Shown: in pieces, positions 8,865-18,661 of the stretch
Layout of the letters: every line of letters starts with the position of its first letter
Position numbering within the stretch: the first letter of the stretch is position 1
Assembly (NCBI RefSeq): GCF_001182895.1
Contig: NZ_LFQR01000045.1
Span: forward strand, 48,925-112,924
Source: Frateuria defendens
GTDB taxonomy: Bacteria > Pseudomonadota > Gammaproteobacteria > Xanthomonadales > Rhodanobacteraceae
Length of the DNA: 64,000 nt
Direction: 5' to 3'
Program-made: the position numbers and the translations under genes
Notes under the pieces: generated by a model
The model's input: the letters and a program-made list of their open reading frames with translations, nothing else
Told to the model about the DNA's origin: nothing
The model's database searches: none

Positions 8865-11546
8865 CTATGAGGCCCGCCCGGTCAGTTCGGTCAGCGCCTC
8901 AAGCCGGCGCGTCCGATCCTCCAACTCGGCCGCGACTTGATCGAGCACCTGAGTGCGCTCGACCAGGGTCAGCTGGCTCACCTCAAGCATATGCCTCGCC
9001 TCAGCCAGTTCGGCCTGCGCCGACTCCAGCCGCCTGGTGCGATCAACCAGTTGATCCCCTGCAAGCTGAAGAGCAGAGGTGCGCTCTACGAGCAAGGCGC
9101 ACACCTCCCCTAGCCGCTCCCGAAGCCCAGCCTGCTGATCACACGCGCCCCCCTGGCGCGAGAGCCTATCCTGCAGATCCGACGGCGCTTCGTCCAGACC
9201 TGCTGTCCTCTCACTGAGCAAAGCCTGCAGATCACCGACTTCCTTCTGAGTCTGCACGAGCAGCGTATTGGAAGCTTCGAGTAGCCTAGTCCGTTCCTCA
9301 AGCTGCACACTGATGTTTTCCAGAGCGCGAGTGCGCTCAATCAGAGTCTCGCGGACCTCGACCAGTTCGTTAGTCCTGTCAAGTAGGTCGCGGGTAGCCG
9401 CCTCGAGCCGCTGGGTACGGCCATGGAACTCGGCACGTAGCTCGACCAGGTCGTCGATGCGGTCCTTGAGTTGTTCACGCGCACGATTGAGATCACGCGT
9501 GACCACCTCGTACTCGCCCGTAAAGTTGGTCTCCAGCGCCTGGACGTCGACATCCAGGCCGTCTGCCAGCAGGTGCAGCCCGTTAGCGCAGCGGGCGATA
9601 TTATCCCAAGCCAACGTGTATTCACGCACGCCATCACCGTGGTTGAAGAGATTCGGGTGTTCCGGACGGAGCACGATGTCCTCGACCCGAGCTGACAGCA
9701 GCGTCCGCCCCACACCAAGGCCAGTGCTCCAGTGCTCACGAGCTTGCTCGGGCCGGCCAAGCGCCAACGCCAGCCGACCAGCCTCGTACCAGGACGCCGT
9801 GGTCTTGGTCAACAGATGAACGCCGAAGCGGCGAGCGTCGATACCAGCACAGGCGACAAAGGCCTCGAGCGCTTCCTGCAGTCGCCCTCGTGCACGCAAC
9901 AGGAGCGCCTTCACGTACGCGAGCGAGACGCGCCAACGCAACACCATCCGATTCTCGCCGCCCACCATCGGGTAACAGTCCAGCTCATCCAGCAATGCAT
10001 CGATGGCACTCGCATCCGGCAACGACGACTCCAGCAGAGCGTACGCCCTCACGCACAGTGCGGCTCCATAGTCGGCGGCGTCGCGCGGGGATTCTTGCAG
10101 TACGCGGGACACATACTTGTTACGCAGTGAAGGTAACGACGCCCGCTGCCCGATGGTTATCATCGCAAGCCCAAGCCAGGGATTGGCGTACTCGTCGGCA
10201 TACCGCACCGACGGGTGGCCGGATGGCGCAACGTTCCCGAACACTCGCTCGCTGTATTCCGCCTGCACGAAGGGCGACTTCATACCCACCATCAGCCACC
10301 ACTCAGCGCTGTGCGCACGCTGCGTAGCCGGATCGACGGGATAGAGCTCGCGCTGCTTGCGCTCCCAGACGAAGCGCTGGCCGATGACCTTGGCCTGGCT
10401 GGCCGATTGCACGTACGCCGCCTCGACATCGAAGTCCGATGCGATCTCGGCTCTCAGTCGATCCAGATCGTACACCTGCAGGTGATAGGGATTCGGATCT
10501 TCGCCGCTCTCGTCGCTCCAGTCATTCGGCACGCTGACGATGACCCTTCCGCCGGGTGTCAGCACGCGATGGAACTCCTTCAGCAGGCCACGCGGGTCTT
10601 CGACATGCTCAAGCGTTTCGAACGAGATGATGGTATCGAAGCTGGCATCGGGATAATTCCGAAGTGCCTCCGGCAGGAAGCCGCAAACATATTCTCCACG
10701 CTGGCTTCCCTCGGCGTAGCAACGATTGGCGTAGTCCACCGCGTAAGGGCTACCGTCAATACCGATCACGCAGGATGCACGCGTCAGCGAGCGCACTACA
10801 TGTGCACCGTAACCCAGACCGCATGCCGCATCCAGCACGCGGTCATGCGGCCGGACGAACTCGCAGGCCCACTGGTAGCGGATCACATGTGCATCGGAAC
10901 GCTCGCCCGTATCCCGCAACATATCCATGTGCAGGCCTCGCTCTTCCTCGAGCGCGGACAACGGATATTCTTCCAGAGCAGCATCCGGGATGCGCTCGAG
11001 GGCGATTAGTACGCGTTCGCCGTCGTGATTGAGCGACTCATATGGATTGAGACGATAGTAACGCGGATGCTTGCGGAAGCCGGCAGCAAAGCACAACCGC
11101 TCCCACCAGGCGCGCGACTTCCCCCAGGAGCCGGCCGTGGCCGCGTCCTTCAGCGGAGCAGCCACGTCAACCTCCAGCACGACATGGCGTTTTGTGACAC
11201 GTCGCATTTCGGCTAGTGCGCTTACGATCTGGGCCTGATCCAACCACTCCAGACAACCATTGGAAACCACCACATCGAAAGAGCTGTCCGCGAATGGCAT
11301 GGCCATCGCGTCACCTTCCCGGAAACGACCAGGCATGCGCACATTGGCGCGTTCAACTAGAGCGTGGTCCGAGTCCAGCCCGAAGGCATCGATATCCCGC
11401 CGCAGCAAGGCGGCGACGAGACAACCCTCGCCTGATCCCACATCCAGGACATTACCCAGACCACAAGCCAAGACGATGGCATCGGCCATCGCAACCACGT
11501 CGCTCTCTTTAAGCGCCTGGCCAGGATAGCGCTCACGTGTTTTCAT
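8865..11546 (-). CDS. Double methyltransferase with C-terminal 14-residue coiled-coil repeats (putative O-antigen chain terminator/ruler)
   Basis: The product has 893 residues. Residues 30-140 form a class I SAM methyltransferase with motif I LDVGSGEG; residues about 225-345 form a second one with LDAACGLGYG and ISFETLEHVEDP. A helical, TPR-like stretch follows at about 470-640. Residues 686-893 are an unbroken coiled coil made of 14-residue units of the form LExxxxxLxERTxx: fourteen full units and one partial unit without any insertion or deletion. The start at 11546 has a GGAGAG site six bases upstream; the alternative ATG at 11561 lies in that site. The gene follows wzt. In E. coli O8/O9a, WbdD terminates chains and its coiled coil sets chain length; this architecture suggests the same job here. 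That role is inference. Confidence 0.8.
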   Translation of the reverse strand: MKTRERYPGQALKESDVVAMADAIVLACGLGNVLDVGSGEGCLVAALLRRDIDAFGLDSDHALVERANVRMPGRFREGDAMAMPFADSSFDVVVSNGCLEWLDQAQIVSALAEMRRVTKRHVVLEVDVAAPLKDAATAGSWGKSRAWWERLCFAAGFRKHPRYYRLNPYESLNHDGERVLIALERIPDAALEEYPLSALEEERGLHMDMLRDTGERSDAHVIRYQWACEFVRPHDRVLDAACGLGYGAHVVRSLTRASCVIGIDGSPYAVDYANRCYAEGSQRGEYVCGFLPEALRNYPDASFDTIISFETLEHVEDPRGLLKEFHRVLTPGGRVIVSVPNDWSDESGEDPNPYHLQVYDLDRLRAEIASDFDVEAAYVQSASQAKVIGQRFVWERKQRELYPVDPATQRAHSAEWWLMVGMKSPFVQAEYSERVFGNVAPSGHPSVRYADEYANPWLGLAMITIGQRASLPSLRNKYVSRVLQESPRDAADYGAALCVRAYALLESSLPDASAIDALLDELDCYPMVGGENRMVLRWRVSLAYVKALLLRARGRLQEALEAFVACAGIDARRFGVHLLTKTTASWYEAGRLALALGRPEQAREHWSTGLGVGRTLLSARVEDIVLRPEHPNLFNHGDGVREYTLAWDNIARCANGLHLLADGLDVDVQALETNFTGEYEVVTRDLNRAREQLKDRIDDLVELRAEFHGRTQRLEAATRDLLDRTNELVEVRETLIERTRALENISVQLEERTRLLEASNTLLVQTQKEVGDLQALLSERTAGLDEAPSDLQDRLSRQGGACDQQAGLRERLGEVCALLVERTSALQLAGDQLVDRTRRLESAQAELAEARHMLEVSQLTLVERTQVLDQVAAELEDRTRRLEALTELTGRAS

Positions 11547-11590
11547 CGTGCTCTCCACCATACTAACTGCTCGTCATCTATCCAAACGCG

Positions 11591-12964
11591 TTACCAGTGC
11601 GCCTTCATCCTCAGATCGAGCGCACCACCGAAGAAATATTCATCATTCTTCATGAGCACCTGAAAGAACGCAGCCTCGTCGACCCAATGAAGCATGCGCT
11701 GGGCGAGATAATCAGGCGTATCCTCATAGGAAACCGATGCCTGGACCTCATAGAGATTGACTCCTAGATTGCAGTCGCACTCCAGCACTACCTCGAAGCG
11801 CTCGCCCTTGCTGATCGTGCGGTCCCAGAATTTTTCCGCCGAACTGGATTCGGCCATCCGCTGCATGTCCTGATTGAGCGTGCCCCAGGAATAGAGCTTT
11901 ACGCCCTCCTTGTTGCGGATCCGCACCCCCACCGAAAGCTTGCGCGTGGAGATCTGCGATTCGCAGACGACTTTGATGCGCAGGCGATCACCCGGATAGA
12001 AGACGCTAGTCGTTTCGTCATCCGCATTGCGGATGGTAACGCTGACGATGTGCACACCACCGTCACCGAAGGCAAGACGGTCCGAGCCCGACATCGCGGT
12101 CGCGGCAGCCAGCGGCGTCTCGACCACCGGCTCCTCGCCGGCGTCTGCCGCTGCCTCGCTCTTCAACATCTCGGTGAGACTGCTGAAGTATGCCGCCTCC
12201 TCGTCGTGGAGCAACCTGCGGTAGTGAAGCACGACATTCGAGGAGGGGCCCCAGTCACGCTGGCTGCCATTGCTCAAGAGCAGGCAACGGTTCGTCAAGG
12301 TGCGGATGCTTTCCTGATCATGCGAGACGAACAACAGGGACATTCCGTCAGACACAAGCTTTTCGATGCGCTGGAAGCAACGCTTCTGGAACAGCGCATC
12401 GCCCACCGCAAGGGCTTCGTCGACGATGAGTATGTCCGGCTCCACCTGAACCTGGACGGCGAACGCCAGCCGGACCAACATGCCGCTGGAATATGTCTTC
12501 ACTGGTTGATCGAGGTGATTGCCGATGTCGGCGAAAGCGGCAATGGTATCGAACTTGCGATCGATCTCCTCGCGCGAGAAACCCAGCAGCGCGGCATTGA
12601 GATAAACGTTCTCGCGCCCAGTGAACTCCGGATTGAATCCGGAGCCCAGCTCCAGCAGTGCAGCAACCCGTCCTTTGACCACCGCCCTGCCCAGCGTCGG
12701 TGCCAGCGTCCCAGTCACGATCTGCAGTAAGGTACTCTTGCCGCTGCCATTGCGACCAAGGATACCGACCGATTCGCCGCGCTTGACGTCGAACGAGACA
12801 TCGCGCAACGCCCAGAATTCCTTGAAATACTCACGCTCGAACATGCCCAGGGCGCGCCGCAGGCGCGGCAGCACGAACTGTTTCATGCGATCGCGGGGAG
12901 TCTCATACATCTCGTAACGCTTCGAGACCGACTCGACGTGGACGGCCACTTCCTCAGAGGACAT
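11591..12964 (-). CDS. wzt: O-antigen ABC exporter ATPase with C-terminal sugar-binding domain (Wzt)
   Basis: Wzt powers export of lipid-linked O-polysaccharide across the inner membrane with Wzm. The 457-residue protein has Walker A GRNGSGKST at about 70-78, the shortened YSSGM signature typical of polysaccharide exporters, and Walker B ILIVDEALAVGD. Residues from about 300 form an extra beta-sandwich with VHIVSVTIRNADDETTSVF and VNLYEVQASVSYED, the Wzt carbohydrate-binding domain that recognises a capped non-reducing end. The start at 12964 (ATG preceded by AAGGG) overlaps the wzm stop by 11 bases; the longer frame to 13000 adds an arginine-rich leader without family support. Confidence 0.93.
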   Translation of the reverse strand: MSSEEVAVHVESVSKRYEMYETPRDRMKQFVLPRLRRALGMFEREYFKEFWALRDVSFDVKRGESVGILGRNGSGKSTLLQIVTGTLAPTLGRAVVKGRVAALLELGSGFNPEFTGRENVYLNAALLGFSREEIDRKFDTIAAFADIGNHLDQPVKTYSSGMLVRLAFAVQVQVEPDILIVDEALAVGDALFQKRCFQRIEKLVSDGMSLLFVSHDQESIRTLTNRCLLLSNGSQRDWGPSSNVVLHYRRLLHDEEAAYFSSLTEMLKSEAAADAGEEPVVETPLAAATAMSGSDRLAFGDGGVHIVSVTIRNADDETTSVFYPGDRLRIKVVCESQISTRKLSVGVRIRNKEGVKLYSWGTLNQDMQRMAESSSAEKFWDRTISKGERFEVVLECDCNLGVNLYEVQASVSYEDTPDYLAQRMLHWVDEAAFFQVLMKNDEYFFGGALDLRMKAHW

Positions 12965-13811
12965 CGGCAAAACCCTTGCGCGTCTTCTGGAACCAGGCAT
13001 AGCCCAGCATAATCACCACGATGCCGATGACCATGGAAGTGCACCACGGCAGCAGCCTGGGCAATTCCCCGAAAACAAGCACGTTGCGACTTTCCTCAAT
13101 GATGTAGGTAAGTGGATTGAGATTCATCCAGGGTCGAACCCAAACCGGCAGCGAAGATGCTGGATAGAAGACCGGCGACAGGAACAACATGATGCTGGAG
13201 AGCACTCCGGTCACCTGAGAGATATCGCGCAGGTAGACGCCGGACGATGAAAGCAACCAGGCCACTCCCGCCATCTGCAGCACCAGCGGCAACAACACCA
13301 GCGGGAAGAAAACCGCCGTCCAGGGAACGCCAACCGCAAGAACTACCTGCGCGACAAGCAGCACGGCCACGCTAATCGTCAGGTGGAACAGCGCCGAGCC
13401 AAGCAGCACCCAAACGAGCGAATCGAGCGGAAAGACAACCTTCTTGACGAAATTGACGTTGGAGATGATCAGAGAAGGCGCCTTGTTCAGGCACTCGGCG
13501 AAGAATCCGTGCACCGCTAGTCCGACGAACGCCAAGACTGCAAAATTGACCTTGTCCACGGCACCCTCGCCCACCCAGCGCACCTTCATGATGCTGGTGA
13601 ACACAAACGTGTAGACCGACAGCATGAGTAACGGATTGAAAAAGGACCAGGCTGTGCCCAGGAAGGAGCCGCGATAACGACCGATGACCTCACGCTTGAC
13701 TAACTGCTGCAGTAATTGGCGATTGACCAAGAGCGAACGGACCATGCCTAGCGGGCTGGCGGACGCCCTGGAATAGGCATCAATGCGTTGAACTGACATG
13801 TTCGGCTTCAT
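12954..13811 (-). CDS. wzm: O-antigen ABC exporter permease (Wzm)
   Basis: Wzm is the ABC-2 type membrane partner of Wzt. The 285-residue product has the amphipathic LVKREVIGRYRGSFLGTAWSF gate-helix/first membrane segment (about 40-60), six hydrophobic segments and the LSPVFYP and NPLTYIIEESRN segments typical of polysaccharide permeases. The start is uncertain: ATG 13811 or ATG 13799 both give family-like lengths, and the frame stays open to 13889 inside the metB 3' end. The gene follows metB on the same strand and overlaps wzt. Confidence 0.92.
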   Translation of the reverse strand: MKPNMSVQRIDAYSRASASPLGMVRSLLVNRQLLQQLVKREVIGRYRGSFLGTAWSFFNPLLMLSVYTFVFTSIMKVRWVGEGAVDKVNFAVLAFVGLAVHGFFAECLNKAPSLIISNVNFVKKVVFPLDSLVWVLLGSALFHLTISVAVLLVAQVVLAVGVPWTAVFFPLVLLPLVLQMAGVAWLLSSSGVYLRDISQVTGVLSSIMLFLSPVFYPASSLPVWVRPWMNLNPLTYIIEESRNVLVFGELPRLLPWCTSMVIGIVVIMLGYAWFQKTRKGFADVL

Positions 13812-13842
13812 GAGCGGGCGAAGAGAAATGCGCACGCGCAGG

Positions 13843-15027
13843 TCATGACTGCACCAGCGCGCAGGCCAAATCCTCCCGGAGATCCCCATACTCCTCTACG
13901 CCCACGCTCAACCGCACCAGCGAGTCGCTAATGCCGAGCCGCTCACGGCGCTCGACCGGCACCGAGGCGTGGGTCATGACCGCGGGGACATTGATCAGGC
14001 TTTCCACACCACCGAGGGATTCGGCCAGGGCGAACAGGCGGGTGCGCTCGCAGAGTGCCTTGGCTGCGCCGGCTCCACCCTTGAGTTCAAGCGAGACGAT
14101 GCCTCCGAAGCCGGGCATCTGGCGCGCGGCCAGCGCGTGCTGCGGGTGCGAGGCTAGACCCGGGTAGATTACCTTCTTGATCGCCGGGTGCTCCTGCAGC
14201 CATTGTGCTAGCGCCAAGGCGTTGTCGCAGTGCGCCCTCATACGCAGATGCAGGGTCTTGAGGCCGCGCAAGGCCAGAAAACTATCGAACGGCCCCTGCA
14301 CGGCGCCAACGGAGTTCTGCAGGAATGCCAGTCGCTCGCCCATCTCGGCATCGTCACCGACCACGGCGACGCCACCAACTATGTCCGAGTGGCCATTGAG
14401 GTACTTGGTGGCCGAATGCACCACGATGTCCGCACCCAGCTCCAGCGGACGCTGCAGCATCGGCGACGCGAAAGTATTGTCCACGACCAGGATCAACCCA
14501 TGCTTCTTCGCGAAAGCGGCGACCTGGGCTAGGTCAACCAGCTTCAACATGGGATTGGTCGGCGTTTCGACCCAGATCATGCGGGTCCGCGGCGTCAACG
14601 CCGCCTTCAGCACAGCCGCGTCGTTGAGATCAACAAAAGAAAAATCAAGACCGGCCGAGCGCCTGCGCACGCGCTCGAATAGGCGGTATGTGCCGCCGTA
14701 AAGATCATCCATCGCAATGATGTGGCTACCGGTGTCGAGCAGATCCAAGACCGTGCTGATCGCGGCCATCCCCGAGGCAAACGCGAAGCCTGCCCCCCCC
14801 CCCTCGAGGTCTGCAACGCAGCGCTCATAGGCCATGCGCGTCGGATTCTGCGTACGTGAGTACTCATAACCCTTGTGCTCGCCAGGACTCTGCTGCACAT
14901 AGGTCGAAGTGGCATAGATCGGCGTCATGACGGCGCCGGTACTCGGATCGGGATGCTGGCCCGCATGGATAGCGCGCGTACCAAGCCCCAGAGCGGCTAA
15001 CGGTGTCTTGGAAGGTGTTTTGATCAT
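13843..15027 (-). CDS. metB: Cystathionine gamma-synthase/lyase family PLP enzyme (MetB-like)
   Basis: This Cys/Met-metabolism PLP enzyme has 394 residues, the family length. It has the YSRTQNPTR substrate/PLP phosphate segment, FASGMAAI, and HSATKYLNGHSD with the PLP lysine at position 208. Members act as cystathionine gamma-synthase, beta-lyase or gamma-lyase, and motif reading alone cannot separate these. In Xanthomonas, metB borders the LPS O-antigen cluster, and the same arrangement is seen here with wzm starting 31 bp after the metB stop. It is transcribed divergently from rmlB across a 212-bp promoter region. Confidence 0.85.
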   Translation of the reverse strand: MIKTPSKTPLAALGLGTRAIHAGQHPDPSTGAVMTPIYATSTYVQQSPGEHKGYEYSRTQNPTRMAYERCVADLEGGGAGFAFASGMAAISTVLDLLDTGSHIIAMDDLYGGTYRLFERVRRRSAGLDFSFVDLNDAAVLKAALTPRTRMIWVETPTNPMLKLVDLAQVAAFAKKHGLILVVDNTFASPMLQRPLELGADIVVHSATKYLNGHSDIVGGVAVVGDDAEMGERLAFLQNSVGAVQGPFDSFLALRGLKTLHLRMRAHCDNALALAQWLQEHPAIKKVIYPGLASHPQHALAARQMPGFGGIVSLELKGGAGAAKALCERTRLFALAESLGGVESLINVPAVMTHASVPVERRERLGISDSLVRLSVGVEEYGDLREDLACALVQS

Positions 15028-15239
15028 GACGACCTAGGGGGAAAGAGGACCGACCCGGCGACATGCATGGGTCACAAATCAGCAAGGAATAATACCGGCA
15101 AACCCCGGCCCTATCACCCCCTCGGCTGGCCTTGGGCAGACCTGCGTCGGCCTTTGATAGGGGCTGCCTATTTGCCCGCTTTTGTGGGCATGCCCCCCGT
15201 GCAACAATCCAAAGATACATGGATCGCGGACGATGCTTT
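15028..15239. promoter_or_regulatory. Divergent metB / rmlB intergenic region
   Basis: These 212 bp separate two divergent units and must hold both promoters. I see no clear -35/-10 pair, riboswitch or palindrome. The rmlB start at 15240 lacks a strong Shine-Dalgarno site. Confidence 0.4.
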
Positions 15240-16289
15240 ATGAATACCCTGTTGGTGACTGGCGGAGCTGGTTTCATCGGTGCCAATTTTGTGCCTGGTG
15301 CCGTCGCTGATGGCCTGCGGGTCATCAACCTGGACAAGCTTACCTATGCGGGCAACGTGGATTCGCTGGAGTCGCTAAGTGGCAACCCCTCGCACATCTT
15401 CGTGCAGGGAGACATCGGTGACCGTGCTCTGGTGAGGGCACTTCTCGACGAACATCGCCCAGATGCCATAGTCAACTTCGCCGCAGAATCGCATGTGGAT
15501 CGTTCGATCGATGGGCCGGCCGAGTTCGTGCAGACCAATGTAGTCGGCACGCTCAGCCTGCTTGAATGCGCCCGCGAGTACTGGCGTGCGACCAAGGGCG
15601 ACGCCAAACAGACCTTCCGCTTCCTACACATCTCCACCGATGAAGTCTATGGTTCGTTGGGGGCAGAAGGGCTGTTTACCGAAACCACGGCTTATGCCCC
15701 GAACTCCCCCTATTCCGCCTCCAAGGCTGCATCGGATCATCTGGTACGTGCGTTTCATCACACGTACGGATTGCCGGTTCTCACCACGAACTGCTCCAAC
15801 AACTATGGCCCATATCAGTTTCCCGAAAAACTGATTCCGCTGACCATCCAGAAGGCGCTGAGGGGCGATGAGCTACCGGTCTACGGCGACGGCAAGAACA
15901 TCCGCGACTGGCTGTTCGTGGGCGATCACTGCCGCGCCATCCGGCGGGTGCTGGAGGCCGGCCGCGTGGGCGAGACGTACAACGTTGGCGGCAATGCCGA
16001 GCGAGAGAACATCAGCGTGGTCAAGACCATTTGTGCCCTGCTCGACGAGCGCCGGCCGCTGGTCGACGGCCGCAGGCGCGAGTCGCTGATCACCTTCGTG
16101 AAGGATCGCCCCGGCCACGATCGCCGTTACGCCATCGATGCCAGCAAGCTCAAGAACGAGCTGGGCTGGACGCCGACGCAGACCTTCGAGAGCGGCATCG
16201 CGCAGACGGTGGACTGGTATCTGGACAACCACGAATGGGTGCAGCGCGTCTTGGACGGCAGCTACCGCATGGAGCGACTGGGCACATGA
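15240..16289 (+). CDS. rmlB: dTDP-glucose 4,6-dehydratase
   Basis: RmlB makes dTDP-4-keto-6-deoxyglucose from dTDP-glucose, the second step to dTDP-L-rhamnose. The 349-residue protein has the Rossmann motif [22 protein letters not shown] (catalytic Thr-Asp-Glu), and [12 protein letters not shown] with the Tyr/Lys pair, plus [17 protein letters not shown] and [11 protein letters not shown] typical of RmlB. ATG 15240 is chosen because family members begin directly with this Rossmann strand; the frame is open upstream to 15132 but that part has no conserved sequence. Its TGA overlaps the rmlA ATG. Confidence 0.96.
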   Translation: MNTLLVTGGAGFIGANFVPGAVADGLRVINLDKLTYAGNVDSLESLSGNPSHIFVQGDIGDRALVRALLDEHRPDAIVNFAAESHVDRSIDGPAEFVQTNVVGTLSLLECAREYWRATKGDAKQTFRFLHISTDEVYGSLGAEGLFTETTAYAPNSPYSASKAASDHLVRAFHHTYGLPVLTTNCSNNYGPYQFPEKLIPLTIQKALRGDELPVYGDGKNIRDWLFVGDHCRAIRRVLEAGRVGETYNVGGNAERENISVVKTICALLDERRPLVDGRRRESLITFVKDRPGHDRRYAIDASKLKNELGWTPTQTFESGIAQTVDWYLDNHEWVQRVLDGSYRMERLGT

Positions 16290-17173
16290 GCAAACGCAAG
16301 GGCATCATCCTCGCTGGAGGTTCCGGCACACGGCTGTATCCGATCACCCAGGCCATCAGCAAGCAGTTGCTGCCGGTGTACGACAAGCCGATGATCTACT
16401 ACCCGCTGGCCACCTTGATGCTGGCCGGTATCCAGCAGGTGCTCATGATCAACACGCCTCACGAGCAGGCCATGTTCCAGCGTCTGCTTGGCGACGGCTC
16501 GCAGTGGGGCATCGACATCCAGTATGCCGTGCAACCTTCGCCGGACGGCCTGGCGCAGGCGTTCGTGATCGGCCGCGACTTTCTAGGCGGCGCCCCGAGT
16601 TGCTTGGTGCTGGGCGACAACATCTTTTACGGCGTAGGTCTCACCGAACGCCTCAAGCGTGCGGTCGAGCGCGAACAGGGCGCCACCGTATTCGGCTACT
16701 GGGTCAGGGACCCGGAGCGGTATGGCGTAGCCGAGTTCGATACCGAAGGCCGGGTGATCGGGCTGGAAGAGAAGCCGTCGCACCCTAAATCGAACTATGC
16801 GGTCACCGGCCTCTACTTCTACGACGGCCGCGCTTGCGACTACGCCGCCCAGATCAAACCTTCCGCGCGTGGCGAACTGGAAATCACCGACCTCAATCGC
16901 CGTTACCTGGAAGACGGCTCGCTGCACCTGGAACGCCTCGGCCGCGGCTACGCCTGGCTCGATACCGGCACCCACGAGTCGCTGATGGAGGCGGGCAACT
17001 ACATCGAGACGATCGAGAACCGCCAAGGGCTGAAGGTGTGCTGTCCGGAGGAAATCGCCTTCCTCCAAGGCTGGATTGACGCCGAACAAGTGTTGCGCCT
17101 CGCCGCGCCGCTGGCCAAGACCGGCTACGGCGAATACCTGAAAAAACTGGTGGACCAGCGATACGCGCCATGA
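16286..17173 (+). CDS. rmlA: Glucose-1-phosphate thymidylyltransferase
   Basis: RmlA joins dTTP and glucose-1-phosphate to dTDP-glucose, the first committed step to dTDP-rhamnose. The 295-residue protein shows the nucleotidyltransferase signature [13 protein letters not shown] with the following [24 protein letters not shown] with the metal-binding Asp, and FEEKP-like [12 protein letters not shown]. Length fits the long RmlA class. ATG 16286 overlaps the rmlB stop (ATGA), and its own TGA overlaps the rmlC ATG, so the operon is fully coupled. Confidence 0.97.
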   Translation: MSKRKGIILAGGSGTRLYPITQAISKQLLPVYDKPMIYYPLATLMLAGIQQVLMINTPHEQAMFQRLLGDGSQWGIDIQYAVQPSPDGLAQAFVIGRDFLGGAPSCLVLGDNIFYGVGLTERLKRAVEREQGATVFGYWVRDPERYGVAEFDTEGRVIGLEEKPSHPKSNYAVTGLYFYDGRACDYAAQIKPSARGELEITDLNRRYLEDGSLHLERLGRGYAWLDTGTHESLMEAGNYIETIENRQGLKVCCPEEIAFLQGWIDAEQVLRLAAPLAKTGYGEYLKKLVDQRYAP

Positions 17174-17727
17174 AGGTCACAACGACACGCCTGCCCGGCC
17201 TGCTGGTCATCGAGCCACAGGTATTCGGCGACTCGAGAGGCTTTTTCTACGAGAGCTACAACCAGGCCAAGTACCGCGAAGCAGGCATCGATGCCGACTT
17301 CGTGCAGACCAATGTCTCGCGCTCGGCCAAGGGCGTGCTGCGCGGCCTGCACTATCAGTGGCCAAACCCGCAAGGCAAGCTGGTCAGCGTGCTGGAGGGC
17401 GAGGTGTACGACGTGGCGGTGGACATCCGCCACGGCTCGCCCACGTTTGGCCAGTGGGTCGGCGCCCTGCTGAGTGCCGAGAACCATCGGCACTTCTGGA
17501 TACCGGAAGGCTTCGCCCACGGCTTCTGCGTGCTCTCGGACGTTGCGACCTTCACCTATCAATGCACGGCGTTGTACGACGCCAAGGCGGATGCCGGCGT
17601 GCGCTGGAACGATGCCGATATCGGCATCGACTGGCCGGTCAGCGACCCGCTGCTGTCCGGCAAGGACAACAGGACCCCGTTCTTGCGCGATATCGCCGCC
17701 GACCGCCTGCCGGTCTTCACGCCGTGA
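17170..17727 (+). CDS. rmlC: dTDP-4-dehydrorhamnose 3,5-epimerase
   Basis: RmlC epimerises dTDP-4-keto-6-deoxyglucose at C3 and C5. This 185-residue cupin has [14 protein letters not shown], the GVLRGLHYQ segment with the catalytic His, VYDVAVDIR and the [13 protein letters not shown] strand. Length and motifs are standard. The ATG overlaps the rmlA stop and the TGA overlaps the GTG start of rmlD. Confidence 0.97.
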   Translation: MKVTTTRLPGLLVIEPQVFGDSRGFFYESYNQAKYREAGIDADFVQTNVSRSAKGVLRGLHYQWPNPQGKLVSVLEGEVYDVAVDIRHGSPTFGQWVGALLSAENHRHFWIPEGFAHGFCVLSDVATFTYQCTALYDAKADAGVRWNDADIGIDWPVSDPLLSGKDNRTPFLRDIAADRLPVFTP

Positions 17728-18659
17728 AAATTCTGCTGCTCGGTGCCAATGGCCAGCTCGGCCGCACCTTTGTCGAGCAAGGCGGCCTGGCGGAACGCGG
17801 GGAGTTGGTGGTCGCGAGCCGAGATGGAAGGCTGACAGGTGGCGGCATGGGCGAGGCCGCCGACCTCACCACCCCGGAGTCCTTGCCTGCGTTGCTAGAG
17901 CGCATCCGGCCTCACTGGATTATCAACGCCGCGGCCTACACGGCCGTCGATCGGGCAGAGCAGGAAGAGGCCCTCGCCACCCGCGTCAACGGTGATGCGG
18001 TCGGCGTGCTCGGCAACTGGGCCGCACGGCATGGGGCGCTGGTCGTGCATTATTCCACCGATTATGTTTTCGATGGACAGGGCACACAGCCCTACTCCGT
18101 CGATGCGCCCACGGCCCCGCTCGGTGCCTATGGCCGCAGCAAGCTGGCTGGCGAACTGGCCTTGCGCGCCAGCGAGGCCGATCAGCTGATCTTCCGCACT
18201 GCCTGGGTCTACGCTCCCCATGGCCATAACTTCCTGCGGACCATGCTGCGCCTAGGCGCCGAACGCGAAGAACTACGCGTGGTGGCGGATCAGTACGGCA
18301 CGCCCACCACGACCGACCTGATTGTACAGGCCAGCCTTGCTGCGCTGGACGCTTGGCAAAAGGCTGCGCCTGCTGGGCGCGACACGCTGCGCGGCACGCA
18401 TCACCTGGTTGCCAGCGGCCAAACCACCTGGCACGGCTTCGCCACGGCGATTTTCGAGCAGGCGCTGGAGCTGCGGCTGTTGCCCCGCGCCCCGCGCGTA
18501 TCGGCCATTGCCACAACGGAATTCCCGACCTCGGCCAAGCGTCCAGCCTGGTCGGTATTGGACAATCGGGGGTTCCAGTCAGCTTTCAATCACGCTTTGC
18601 CATCCTGGAAACAGGGTCTTCACGATATTATCCGCGTTCTTTCAACACGAAGCTCTTGA
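17724..18659 (+). CDS. rmlD: dTDP-4-dehydrorhamnose reductase
   Basis: RmlD reduces the 4-keto sugar to dTDP-L-rhamnose. The 311-residue SDR has [15 protein letters not shown] (NAD(P) motif), NAAAYTAVDRAE, STDYVFDGQG, and YGRSKLAGE with the catalytic Tyr/Lys. GTG 17724 is chosen because it overlaps the rmlC TGA and starts exactly at the first Rossmann strand; the frame is open further upstream inside rmlC but that is shadow. The stop is two bases before the manC start. Confidence 0.96.
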   Translation: MKILLLGANGQLGRTFVEQGGLAERGELVVASRDGRLTGGGMGEAADLTTPESLPALLERIRPHWIINAAAYTAVDRAEQEEALATRVNGDAVGVLGNWAARHGALVVHYSTDYVFDGQGTQPYSVDAPTAPLGAYGRSKLAGELALRASEADQLIFRTAWVYAPHGHNFLRTMLRLGAEREELRVVADQYGTPTTTDLIVQASLAALDAWQKAAPAGRDTLRGTHHLVASGQTTWHGFATAIFEQALELRLLPRAPRVSAIATTEFPTSAKRPAWSVLDNRGFQSAFNHALPSWKQGLHDIIRVLSTRSS

Positions 18660-18661
18660 AA

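Noticed and set aside
8868..9491. 42-bp tandem DNA repeat reading of the coiled-coil region
   Set aside because: Periodicity is clear in the protein but the DNA units are well diverged, so it is not a simple tandem DNA repeat or CRISPR-like array.
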